Assembly (NCBI GenBank): GCA_050742415.1
Contig: JBOGIF010000115.1
Location: 1-14,496 of the forward strand
Reading direction: 5' to 3'
Length of the DNA stretch: 14,496 nt
Origin: JBOGIF01 sp050742415
Lineage (GTDB): Bacteria > Actinomycetota > Acidimicrobiia > Acidimicrobiales > AC-14
A program made the position numbers and the translations under genes. Positions 5,778-13,280 of this stretch are shown piece by piece; within the stretch, counting starts at the first letter, position 1; each line of letters opens with the position of its first letter. A model generated the notes under the pieces. That model was not told where the DNA came from, made no database searches, and saw only the letters and a list, made by a program, of their open reading frames with translations.

Positions 5778-6650
5778 CGCCTCGCCGCCGCCGCGGCGGG
5801 CCACCAGCACCCGGTCCCGCCCGGTGAGATCGGGACGCACCACGGCATCCACCAGACCCGCATCCCCAGCCAGGACGAGCGCCTGGTCCGCCTGGTGGGG
5901 GGCGATCTCGAGGACCGCCACCCCCGACGGGCTCAGCCAGTCGGGCGCCGAACGCAGGATCTCCTCGATGGCCTCGGTGCCGCTCGGGCCGGCCACCAGT
6001 GCCTCCACCGGCTCCCAGCCGGCCACCTCGGGCGGTAGCTCCTCCCCCGCCCCGACGTAGGGCGGGTTCGAGACGACCATGTCGAGCCGGCCGTGCAGCT
6101 CGTCGGGCAGGGCGTCGAACCAGCTCCCCTCGGCAATGCGCACCCGGGTAGCCACGGAGCTGCCCATGCCGGCCAGGTTGGCCCGGGCCACGGCCAGCGC
6201 CTCTGCCGACGAGTCGGTGGCCCAGACCCTGGCCGGCGGCGCCTCCTGGGCCACCGAGAGGGCGATGGCGCCAGACCCCGTGCCGAGGTCAGCGACAAGG
6301 ACCGGGTCCCTGCTATCGAAGGCGGCCAGCTCGCGGAGGGCCACCTCCACGACGAGCTCGGTCTCGGGCCGGGGGATCAGCACCCGCCGGTCCACCAGCA
6401 GGTCGAGAGTGCGGAAGCCCCAGATGCCCACGACGTACTGGAGCGGCTCCCCCGCCCGGCGGCGATCGACCATCGAGTCGACCAGCTCGACCGCCCGCTC
6501 TGGGGCCAGCTCGTCCATCCTGACGACCAGCTCGGTGCCGTCGTAACCCGACGCCCGCTCGACGATCCGCCGGGCGTCGATCTCCGAGCCGAGCTGGCGG
6601 CGGGCCTCGCCCAGAACGTGGCGCCAGGTGCCGGCCCGGCTGGGGCTCAC
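5754..6650 (-). CDS. prmC: Release factor N5-glutamine methyltransferase PrmC (HemK)
   Basis: A 298-residue SAM-dependent methyltransferase that methylates the GGQ glutamine of class-I release factors. An N-terminal helical domain is followed by the signature PLQYVVGIWGFRTLDL (69-84) and IPRPETELVVE (92-102). The SAM-binding motif is DLGTGSGAIAL (121-131) and the catalytic motif NPPY is at 195-198. The GTG start at 6650 overlaps the prfA stop (GTGA), so it is translationally coupled to its own substrate gene. The last 24 bp overlap the convergent cysC gene, and the C-terminal tail past about residue 286 looks unconserved. Confidence 0.95.
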   Translation of the reverse strand: MSPSRAGTWRHVLGEARRQLGSEIDARRIVERASGYDGTELVVRMDELAPERAVELVDSMVDRRRAGEPLQYVVGIWGFRTLDLLVDRRVLIPRPETELVVEVALRELAAFDSRDPVLVADLGTGSGAIALSVAQEAPPARVWATDSSAEALAVARANLAGMGSSVATRVRIAEGSWFDALPDELHGRLDMVVSNPPYVGAGEELPPEVAGWEPVEALVAGPSGTEAIEEILRSAPDWLSPSGVAVLEIAPHQADQALVLAGDAGLVDAVVRPDLTGRDRVLVARRGGGEASGAVPGC

Positions 6651-7708
6651 TCGCCCTGGAGCTGGCGCGCCCGCTCGTCGCCGGCGAGGGCGTCGACGAG
6701 GTCGTCGAGCTCGCCCATCAGGACGCGGTCGAGCTTGTGGAGGGTGAGGCCGATGCGATGGTCGCTCACCCGGTTCTCCTTGAAGTTGTAGGTGCGGATC
6801 TTCTCAGACCGGCCCCCGCCGCCGATCTGGCCGCGCCGGGCCTCCGACAGCTCGGCCGCCTGGCGGTCCTGCTCGGCCTTGAGTAGGCGGGCCCGCAGCA
6901 CCTGCAACGCCTTGGCCCGGTTCTGGATCTGGCTCTTCTCGTCCTGCATGGCTACGACTATCCCCGTGGGGAGATGGGTGACGCGCACCGCCGAGTCGGT
7001 GGTGTTCACCGACTGGCCGCCGGGCCCGGTGGACCGGTAGACGTCGATCTTCAGGTCGGAGGGGTCGATCTGCACGTCGACCTCCTTGGCCTCGGGCAGC
7101 ACCGTGACCGTGGCCGCGCTGGTGTGGATGCGTCCCTGCGACTCGGTGACCGGCACCCGCTGGACCCGGTGCGGGCCTCCCTCGTGCTTCATGCGGGCCC
7201 ACACGTCGCGCCCCTTCAGCAGGAAGACGACCTCGTTGAAGCCACCGCGGTCGGACTGGTCCGCCACCAGCACGTCGATCTTCCAGCCCTGGCGATCGGC
7301 GTAGCGGTTGTACATGTCGAACAGGTCCTTGGCGAAGAGGTTGGCCTCCTCCCCCCCCTCGGCGCCCCGGATCTCGACGATCACGTTCCTGCCGTCGTTG
7401 GGGTCCTTGGGCAGCAGAAGCGCCCTCAGCTCCTCCTCCAGGCGGCGTACGTCGTCGTCGGCCTCGCCCATCTGCGCCTTGACGAAGTCACGGTCCTCGC
7501 CGGCCGACTCAGCCAGCATCCCCCGCGCCGCCTCGAGGTCATCGAGACTGGCCCGATAGCGGCGCCAGACCCCTATGAGCGGCTCGAGCTCCTTGATCCG
7601 CTTCGACAGCTCCACATAGGCGCGCTGGTCGGCGAGCAGGTCGGGATCGCCTAAGCGGCCCAGCAGCTCCTCGTATTCGGTCTCGAGGGCCGCGAGCCGC
7701 TCGAGCAA
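6647..7708 (-). CDS. prfA: Peptide chain release factor 1
   Basis: A 353-residue RF1 that terminates translation at UAA and UAG. An N-terminal coiled-coil domain is followed by the conserved acidic block EIRGAEGGEEANLFAKDLFDMY (in 112-133). The stop-codon recognition tripeptide P-V-T is at 186-188 within HRVQRVPVTESQGRIHTS, which marks RF1 rather than RF2 (SPF). The catalytic motif GGQ is at 230-232 in GPGGQSVNTTDSAVRVTH. The start is TTG, three nt after the rpmE stop; the N-terminus aligns with other RF1 proteins from this codon, and AAGAAG in the rpmE tail may serve as ribosome-binding site. An eight-base G run on the coding strand (7351-7358) encodes the GGE part of the acidic block. Confidence 0.96.
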   Translation of the reverse strand: MLERLAALETEYEELLGRLGDPDLLADQRAYVELSKRIKELEPLIGVWRRYRASLDDLEAARGMLAESAGEDRDFVKAQMGEADDDVRRLEEELRALLLPKDPNDGRNVIVEIRGAEGGEEANLFAKDLFDMYNRYADRQGWKIDVLVADQSDRGGFNEVVFLLKGRDVWARMKHEGGPHRVQRVPVTESQGRIHTSAATVTVLPEAKEVDVQIDPSDLKIDVYRSTGPGGQSVNTTDSAVRVTHLPTGIVVAMQDEKSQIQNRAKALQVLRARLLKAEQDRQAAELSEARRGQIGGGGRSEKIRTYNFKENRVSDHRIGLTLHKLDRVLMGELDDLVDALAGDERARQLQGE

Positions 7709-7711
7709 CCT

Positions 7712-7957
7712 CTACTTCTTCTTGGCTGCGGTCCTGGCGGAACCGGCCTTGGCGGCGCCGCGCGCTCCGTACCGGCGCTGGAACCGCTCGACCCGGCCAC
7801 CGGTGTCGACCAGCTTCTGCTTGCCCGTGAAGAACGGGTGGCACTCGTTGCACAGCTCCACCCGGAGCTCGGTCCTGGTGGACCGGGTGGTGAAGGTGTT
7901 GCCGCAGGAGCACCGGACGGCGGCGTCGGTGTAGGCGGGATGGGTGTCGGTCTTCAT
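7712..7957 (-). CDS. rpmE: 50S ribosomal protein L31, zinc-binding form
   Basis: An 81-residue L31. It is the zinc-containing type, with Cys at positions 16, 18, 36 and 39 (CSCGN ... CNECHPFFTG). The family motif HPFFTGKQKLVDTGGRVERFQRRY is present in 40-63, followed by a basic Ala/Lys tail ending in three lysines. The ATG is preceded by a clear ribosome-binding site (GAGGAGAGA on the minus strand, 7958-7967 spacer). It lies ten bp after rho and three bp before prfA. Confidence 0.96.
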   Translation of the reverse strand: MKTDTHPAYTDAAVRCSCGNTFTTRSTRTELRVELCNECHPFFTGKQKLVDTGGRVERFQRRYGARGAAKAGSARTAAKKK

Positions 7958-7967
7958 GTCTCTCTCC

Positions 7968-9797
7968 TCAGGCCCCTGCGGGCGCCGGCGCCTTGGCTAT
8001 CTCGGCCAGGAACTCGTCGTTGCTCTTGGTGGTGCGGATCTTGTCCATCAGCAGCTCCAGCCCGGCCCCGGGCTCGAGGGCGTTCAGCACCCGGCGCAGC
8101 TTCCAGACCTGAGGAAGCTGGCCCCGCTCGAAGAGCAGCTCCTCGTGGCGGGTGGAGCTGGCGTTGACCTCGAGGGCCGGGTAGATGCGCCGCTCGGCCA
8201 ACCTGCGGTCGAGACGGAGCTCCATGTTACCGGTCCCCTTGAACTCCTCGAAGATGACCTCGTCCATCTTGGACCCGGTCTCGATGAGGGCCGTCGCCAG
8301 GATGGTGAGCGAGCCTCCCTCCTCCAGGTTGCGGGCGGCCCCGAAGAACTTCTTGGGGGGGTAGAGGGCACCCGTGTCGATGCCGCCCGACATGATGCGG
8401 CCGGTGGCGGGGGCGGCCAGGTTGTAGGCCCGGGCCAGCCGGGTGATGCCGTCGAGCACGATGACGACGTCGCGACCCAGCTCGACGAGCCTCTTGGCCC
8501 GCTCGATGGCGAGCTCCGACACCTGGGTGTGCTCGTCCGAAGGTCGGTCGAAGGTCGAGGCGATGACCTCGCCCTTGACCGACCGCCGCATGTCGGTGAC
8601 CTCTTCCGGCCGCTCGTCGACCAGCAAGACCATGAGGTGGACGTCGGGGTTGTTGGCCTCGATGGAGTGGGCGATCTGCTTGAGGACGGTGGTCTTTCCC
8701 GCCTTGGGCGGCGACACGATGAGGCCGCGCTGGCCCTTGCCGATGGGCGAGATGAGGTCGACGATGCGCGACACCATGTTGTTGGAGTCGCCCGCCACCT
8801 CCAGCCGCAGCTTCTGGTCCGGGAACAGAGGCGTGAGATCCTCGAACCGGGGCCGGCTCCGAGCTTCCTCCACGCTCATGGCATTCACGGTGTCGATCCT
8901 CAGCAGAGCCGGGTACTTCTCGCTGCTGCCCGCCGGCCGGCTCGCCCCGTTCAGGAAGTCGCCCTTGCGAAGACCGAAGCGGCGGACCTGGCTCACCGAC
9001 ACGTAGACGTCGGTGGGGTTGGCGAGGTAGCCCTTGGCCCGCAGGAACCCGTAACCCTCCTCGCGAAGGTCGAGCAGGCCCTCGACGGCGATGGGCTCGC
9101 CCGAGTAGGCCACCTCCTGGCCGGCACGCTCCGGCTGGATATCGCGCTCGCCGCGCTCGCGGCCCCGGCGCCGGCGGCCACGGCGGTTCCCGGGGTCGCC
9201 ACCGGCATTGTCGTAGGGCTGCCCGCCACCCCGGGCCTCCCGCTGCTGGTGGCCTCGGTTCTGGTCGCGGTCGCGCTCACGCTCGCGGGGCCGTTCGTCG
9301 GTTCGGCCCTGGGCGTTGCCGGCGTTGGCGTTGGCGTGCTCCGCCAGCCCCTGGTTGACCTGCGGGGGGGAGGACGGAGACTGCTCCATCTGCGTGGGAA
9401 CGGAGCGTCGGCTCTCCTCTGCCAGTGCCTGCACCTCGGCCGACGGCGCGGCCGCCTCGGGCGGGGCCTCGACCTTGGCCTCGAGCAGCTGGGGCTGGTA
9501 CCCCTCGGCTGCCGGCTCGGCACCGTTGGTGCCCACGACCGCTTCCGCGCGCGGGGCGCGGTTGCGGCGAGGCCTGGCCACGACGACCGGTTCTGCCCCG
9601 TTCACGGCCTGCGGGGCGGGGGCCGGGTCCGCCCCGGCAACCTCCACGCCCGCCTCGCGAAGGATGTGGTCGATGATCGTCGCCTTGGAAGCTCGCGCCG
9701 ACGGCTTGACGCCCATCGCCTCGGCGATGGCGTTCAGCTCGTCGCGTTCCTTGCGTTCCAGAACGGACCGCTCGATCGCCTGGGGGGTGTTGCTCAT
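7968..9797 (-). CDS. rho: Transcription termination factor Rho with long Arg/Gly-rich insertion
   Basis: A 609-residue RNA-dependent ATPase that ends transcription. The N-terminal Rho_N helical domain spans about 5-50. Residues about 55-232 are an unstructured insertion rich in Ala/Pro then Arg/Gly/Glu (RPRERERDRDQNRG, NRRGRRRRGRERGERD). The cold-shock RNA-binding domain is about 236-310 (GLLDLREEGYGFLRAKGYL). The ATPase has Walker A SPPKAGKTT (362-370) and the LLVDERPEEVTDM segment (391-403). The DGITRLARAYNLAAP region (449-463), SGGID and FFGAARNLEEGGSLTILATAL complete the family pattern. Such insertions are usual in actinobacterial Rho and are thought to bind structured GC-rich RNA. The gene starts three bp after the pgk2 stop. 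The long frame on the other strand is a shadow. Confidence 0.97.
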   Translation of the reverse strand: MSNTPQAIERSVLERKERDELNAIAEAMGVKPSARASKATIIDHILREAGVEVAGADPAPAPQAVNGAEPVVVARPRRNRAPRAEAVVGTNGAEPAAEGYQPQLLEAKVEAPPEAAAPSAEVQALAEESRRSVPTQMEQSPSSPPQVNQGLAEHANANAGNAQGRTDERPRERERDRDQNRGHQQREARGGGQPYDNAGGDPGNRRGRRRRGRERGERDIQPERAGQEVAYSGEPIAVEGLLDLREEGYGFLRAKGYLANPTDVYVSVSQVRRFGLRKGDFLNGASRPAGSSEKYPALLRIDTVNAMSVEEARSRPRFEDLTPLFPDQKLRLEVAGDSNNMVSRIVDLISPIGKGQRGLIVSPPKAGKTTVLKQIAHSIEANNPDVHLMVLLVDERPEEVTDMRRSVKGEVIASTFDRPSDEHTQVSELAIERAKRLVELGRDVVIVLDGITRLARAYNLAAPATGRIMSGGIDTGALYPPKKFFGAARNLEEGGSLTILATALIETGSKMDEVIFEEFKGTGNMELRLDRRLAERRIYPALEVNASSTRHEELLFERGQLPQVWKLRRVLNALEPGAGLELLMDKIRTTKSNDEFLAEIAKAPAPAGA

Positions 9798-9800
9798 GGC

Positions 9801-10754
9801 TCAGGTACCTCGTTTGCTTTGGGGATCGATCTCTGGGAACTGGCCGGGAACGGCGTCCATCGCCTGCCCGACCACCAGGTCGATCACATGGGAAAGAGTG
9901 GCGTCCAAGTTGTAGGACGGCACGATGGCGACTCCGTGTTGGAGGGCCAGGGACTTCACGTAGCGGTGCATCTTGCGGATGTTGACGAAAAGGTCGAGAT
10001 AGCGCTCCGAAGGCCGGTTACGTGTCTCGTGCGCCCGCCGGAGGAAATGGCTGCGGTGCAGCTCCTCGTCGTCGACGGTTACCACCATAGGTACCACAAC
10101 GGCCTTTCCCTGGAAACGTTCGTAGTCGACGAACCCCGGGACGAGGTGGGCGCCTTCCAGGATGAGGTCGGTGCCTTCGTCGACGGCCCGCTGGATCAGG
10201 GCCTGGATCCCGACCGATACGGCCGAGGTCTGCTCCCCGAACCCGATGATGCTGGGGTCGGCATTTCGTGGCAAAGGATGGCGGAGCAACCGAGCGGCGT
10301 CGAAGGACGACGTGTGCAGGACCGGGAAGAGGTCGGCACTGAACATCGACCGCATCACCTCGCGGACGGCATCGGTCGGGATCACCCGGGTGATGCCGAG
10401 CCGGCTGGCGAGCATGGTGGCGATCGTGGACTTGCCGACCCCGGTGGCGCCGCCCAGCAGGATCACAAGGGGAATGTCGAGGCGCTGGACCATCTGCCAC
10501 TTGGCGAACGACTCGGCGTAGCGGGCGCCTACTTCGCTGCGGAGCACATCCAGGGTGAGCTCATTGAGCTCGGCACTCGAGATGGACACCCGGCCGGACT
10601 CCGCCAGCCGCTCCTCGATCACCTCGGCCACCGAGAAAGCCCGAGCCGGGGACAGCCCCGTGGCGGTTATGGCCGACGCCATGAGGCCCTTCGAATAGGG
10701 GAGCTCGTACTCCCGGTCGGTGATCACCACGTGGTGGTGCACCATCGACCTCAC
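9801..10754 (-). CDS. pgk2: 2-phosphoglycerate kinase with ATP-cone domain
   Basis: A 317-residue protein with an N-terminal ATP-cone domain (about 8-72, VVITDREYELPYSKGLMASA then an SSAELNELTLDVLR helix) and a P-loop kinase domain starting GGATGVGKST (101-110). This domain order is that of archaeal 2-phosphoglycerate kinase, which phosphorylates 2-phosphoglycerate with ATP to 2,3-diphosphoglycerate, the precursor of cyclic DPG. Further kinase segments are IPTDAVREVMRSMF, LILEGAHLVPG and VVTVDDEELHRSHFLRRA. The GTG start at 10754 overlaps the cpgS stop (GTGA) and has GAGGAGAGG eight nt upstream; ATG 10745 is an alternative. Its position directly after the cDPG synthase gene supports the call. 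A generic zeta-type kinase is the alternative but would not explain the neighbour. Confidence 0.88.
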   Translation of the reverse strand: MRSMVHHHVVITDREYELPYSKGLMASAITATGLSPARAFSVAEVIEERLAESGRVSISSAELNELTLDVLRSEVGARYAESFAKWQMVQRLDIPLVILLGGATGVGKSTIATMLASRLGITRVIPTDAVREVMRSMFSADLFPVLHTSSFDAARLLRHPLPRNADPSIIGFGEQTSAVSVGIQALIQRAVDEGTDLILEGAHLVPGFVDYERFQGKAVVVPMVVTVDDEELHRSHFLRRAHETRNRPSERYLDLFVNIRKMHRYVKSLALQHGVAIVPSYNLDATLSHVIDLVVGQAMDAVPGQFPEIDPQSKRGT

Positions 10755-12091
10755 GACCGGAACCTCTCCTCGGCCAGACCCACGACATGTTGGGCTAGCT
10801 CGTTGAAGGGCGTGCCGACCGACGCGGGAACCACCTCGTTGTCGCAGAACGTGACCTTCAGGCCCCGGTCAAGGGCGAAGCTGGCCACGACATCGACCGC
10901 TGCCGCCTTCAGCTCGACAAGCATCACTTCGGCGTTCCCGACCCCTTCCAGGTCTGCCACCAGCTGCGGCCGGTGAGCCAGATTGTGTGAAATACCGACG
11001 ACCCTGCACCTGTGCTCCCGCTCGAGGTGGCCCACCAGGACATCCCTGGTCGAGGGTGGAGCAGTCGTGGCGTAGAAGACCCGGCGGCCGGAGATCGGCT
11101 CGAGGGGCGAAGGACGGAAGGCCACGTGAGTCACGTTGGCCCCGGGCGCCACCCCCCGGATGCTTTCCTCCAGACAACTACGTGAATCCGAGGATCTTGG
11201 AAAATCCGAAGATCTGGGCTCCATCATCGTAACCACGATCAGGTCGGTGAGCAAGAGGCGGTAGGCGCCGAGGTAGCCGGTCACCAGCTCGGGATCGGCT
11301 GTGTCCGGAACCATGCAGATAGTGGCATCGGCATGCACCGGTGGGATGGCGGCTCCGCTTCCTTCAAAGACGAACAGCGGCTCGGGGCGCGTATTCCCCA
11401 TCGCCACCCCGGCGGCGAAGGTGGCGTCGGCCGGTGCCCCTGCCAGGCCGCCTCCGCAGCGGCGGGTCCCGATGGTGACCACGCCCGCCATCAGCGCGTC
11501 CTCCAAGTGGTCGCTGGCGGCGTGCCGACCGCTGGCGGCCAGTGCGACCAGGGCGGCGGGCGAGAGGTCGAACTGGGCGGGGTCGACCACCTCCGGCTCC
11601 GGCGGCCCACCGCGGCCCATCGCCACCACCACCGGTGGGGTGCCCCGGGCGACGAGCAGACGGGACAGCGCTACCGAGACTGCGGTCTTGCCGGTGCGCT
11701 TGCCCGTGCCTATGACCGCCACGGAGGGCTTGGTGGCCAGGCGGGGCCGGGGCGGCGGGTCGAACTTGAAGTCGGATCCGCGATAGGTCACGCCTCTGGA
11801 CAGGGCGCGGGCGGCCAGGCGCATGCGCAGCCGCGAATCGACCACCGGCTCGTCCGAGAGGTCGACGACCACGTCGGGGGCGAAGCGGTCCAACCCGGCG
11901 ACCAGCGCCGCCTCGGCCCCGACTCCGCGGACCACGGGAAGACCAAGGGCGGACTCCAGGAGATCGATCCCCGCCAGCTTCTCCCCTCCACCGAGAAGGA
12001 CGGCGCCCACCACGTCTCCCCCCAGGCCGTCGACCGCGGCTCTCACCACCGGGGGGTAATGCTCGCCGTCGACGAGGACGACGAGCCTCAC
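10751..12091 (-). CDS. cpgS: Cyclic 2,3-diphosphoglycerate synthetase
   Basis: A 446-residue protein matching archaeal cDPG synthetase, which uses ATP to close 2,3-diphosphoglycerate into its cyclic pyrophosphate. Recognisable segments are VVLVDGEHYPPVV (4-16), the P-loop GTGKRTGKT (128-136), PLFVFEGSGAAIPPV (238-252), VTGYLGAYRLLLTDLIVVTM (in 270-289) and AEVMLVELKAAAVDVV near the end. Length is the family's usual one. The GTG start at 12091 lies four bp after the apgM stop. One oddity: residues 293-304 (RSSDFPRSSDSR) are encoded by an AT-rich imperfect duplication with AGA and TTT codons unlike the rest of the gene. cDPG is known as a thermoprotectant and phosphate store in methanogens; in this organism its role is inferred. 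Confidence 0.9.
   Translation of the reverse strand: MRLVVLVDGEHYPPVVRAAVDGLGGDVVGAVLLGGGEKLAGIDLLESALGLPVVRGVGAEAALVAGLDRFAPDVVVDLSDEPVVDSRLRMRLAARALSRGVTYRGSDFKFDPPPRPRLATKPSVAVIGTGKRTGKTAVSVALSRLLVARGTPPVVVAMGRGGPPEPEVVDPAQFDLSPAALVALAASGRHAASDHLEDALMAGVVTIGTRRCGGGLAGAPADATFAAGVAMGNTRPEPLFVFEGSGAAIPPVHADATICMVPDTADPELVTGYLGAYRLLLTDLIVVTMMEPRSSDFPRSSDSRSCLEESIRGVAPGANVTHVAFRPSPLEPISGRRVFYATTAPPSTRDVLVGHLEREHRCRVVGISHNLAHRPQLVADLEGVGNAEVMLVELKAAAVDVVASFALDRGLKVTFCDNEVVPASVGTPFNELAQHVVGLAEERFRS
11180..11215. repeat. Imperfect 18-bp tandem duplication with stem-loop inside cpgS
   Basis: Two adjacent 18-bp units (11180-11197 and 11198-11215) share AATCCGAGGATCT / AATCCGAAGATCT, 12 of 13 bases, and encode RSSDFP and RSSDSR on the minus strand. 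GATCTT and AAGATC also form a palindrome around a ten-base spacer, whose GG and CC can extend the stem past one mismatch. Local composition is AT-rich for this window. Confidence 0.7.
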
Positions 12092-12095
12092 GCGC

Positions 12096-13256
12096 TCAGG
12101 CAGCGTTTCCGGTCAGCCGGCCCATCAGGGAGTGGCCGGCCACCGGGGTGCAGGAGGCGGTAGCGGCCTCGGTGTAGGTGCCGCCCGGGCCGTCGACGAT
12201 CGAGTCGACGATCAGGTAGGGCACCGGTTCCGCAGTATGGGTGCGGCGCGCCAATGGGGTGGCGTGGTCGGGCAGCAGGAGCATCCGCCACGGGCCCAGG
12301 TCGTCGAGGCCTTCCACCAGCGGGCCGAGGATGCGGCGGTCCCAGTTCTCGAGGGCCTCGACCTTGGCGGCCACGTCGCCGGCGTGGCCGGCCTCGTCAC
12401 TGGCCTCGACATGGATCAGGAACAGGTCGGCACCCTGGCCCAGCGTCTCCAAGCAGGCGTCGCGCTTGGCCTCGTAGTTGGTGTCGTACCAGCCGGTGGC
12501 GCCCTGAACCGCCACCGATCGGACGCCGGTGAGTGCGCCGAGGCCGCGCACCAGGTCCACCGCCGATACCAGGGCGGCGTCGAGGCCGTACACCGACGAG
12601 AAGCTCGGCAGCTGCGGGGCGCGGCCCTGGCCCCATAGCCACACTTGGTTGGCGGCCAGGTCGAAACGGCCCACGATCGCCCGCGATGCCTCCATGAGGT
12701 CGCGCAGCCGCGGGGCGGCGGCGCCCGTGGGCAGTACCGAGGGCTGGGCGGTGAGGTCGTGGGGCGGCGTGCAGCTGGCTTCGGCCCAGTCCTCGGGGGC
12801 CACGAGTAGGTGGCGGTATTGCACCCCGGCGTGGAAGCGGAGACCGTCGCCCGCCCCGGACCCGAGCTCGGCGTCGAGAGCGGCGATGACCTCGGCGGCC
12901 TGCTCCGAGGTGGGATGGCCGCCGGCGAAGTCGACCATGGTGCCGTCGGGACCGACAGTGACGAGGTTGGCCCGGTAGGCGACCTGGCCCGGCCCCAACC
13001 GCACGCCCATGGCCGCCGCCTCGATCGGTGCGCGACCGGTGTGGTAGCGGGCCGGGTCATAACCCAGGATCGACATGTTGCCCACGTCGCTGCCGGGAGG
13101 CAGACCGGCCGGGATGGTGGCCGCCCGGCCGACCTCGCCACGGCGGGCCAGGGCCGCGAGGTTGGGCATGGCCGCGGCCTCCAACGGTGTGCGCCCCCCG
13201 AGCTCGGCGACCGGCTCGTCGGCAGCCCCGTCGGGAACGCAGACAACGTGCTTCAT
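12096..13256 (-). CDS. apgM: 2,3-bisphosphoglycerate-independent phosphoglycerate mutase, archaeal (ApgM) type
   Basis: A 386-residue alkaline-phosphatase-superfamily mutase interconverting 3- and 2-phosphoglycerate. It has the first metal ligand in VCVPDGAAD (D9), the phosphoryl-carrying serine in PPGSDVGNMSILGYDP (S56), TGRAPIEAAAMG (73-84), the metal site HVEASDEAGHAGD (282-294) and the LLLPDHATPLARRTHTAEPVPY segment (326-347). About 390 residues is typical of the archaeal ApgM group and much shorter than bacterial GpmI (about 510). ATG 13256 is seven nt from TACGAT, which suggests a leaderless mRNA and makes this the first gene of a seven-gene run. Placed before cpgS and pgk2, it would supply 2-phosphoglycerate for cDPG; it may also be the glycolytic mutase. 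Confidence 0.93.
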   Translation of the reverse strand: MKHVVCVPDGAADEPVAELGGRTPLEAAAMPNLAALARRGEVGRAATIPAGLPPGSDVGNMSILGYDPARYHTGRAPIEAAAMGVRLGPGQVAYRANLVTVGPDGTMVDFAGGHPTSEQAAEVIAALDAELGSGAGDGLRFHAGVQYRHLLVAPEDWAEASCTPPHDLTAQPSVLPTGAAAPRLRDLMEASRAIVGRFDLAANQVWLWGQGRAPQLPSFSSVYGLDAALVSAVDLVRGLGALTGVRSVAVQGATGWYDTNYEAKRDACLETLGQGADLFLIHVEASDEAGHAGDVAAKVEALENWDRRILGPLVEGLDDLGPWRMLLLPDHATPLARRTHTAEPVPYLIVDSIVDGPGGTYTEAATASCTPVAGHSLMGRLTGNAA

Positions 13257-13263
13257 CGGTCAG

Positions 13264-13273
13264 ATCGTAGGCT
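13264..13273. promoter_or_regulatory. Overlapping divergent -10 boxes of apgM and the PQQ-dehydrogenase-like gene
   Basis: Minus strand: TACGAT (13269-13264) lies exactly seven nt from the apgM ATG. Plus strand: TAGGCT (13268-13273) lies exactly seven nt from the GTG at 13281. The two hexamers share the TA at 13268-13269, which is self-complementary, so one melted region could serve both directions. Both transcripts would be leaderless. -35 hexamers are not recognisable on either side. Confidence 0.5.
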
Positions 13274-13280
13274 CGCCGCC

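Noticed and set aside
7349..7360. Run of eight C (G on coding strand) in prfA as possible programmed frameshift
   Set aside because: The frame continues intact through it into the conserved RF1 domains, and the run encodes the conserved GGE residues.
7944..10976. Very long plus-strand open frame (about 1,000 codons)
   Set aside because: It is antisense to rpmE, rho, pgk2 and part of cpgS. Its low-complexity Gly/Leu/Arg/Asp/His composition is the usual shadow of high-GC coding DNA.
12810..13280. Upstream extension of the PQQ-dehydrogenase-like frame
   Set aside because: It is antisense to apgM. The lipoprotein signal peptide begins at GTG 13281 with a -10 box seven nt upstream.
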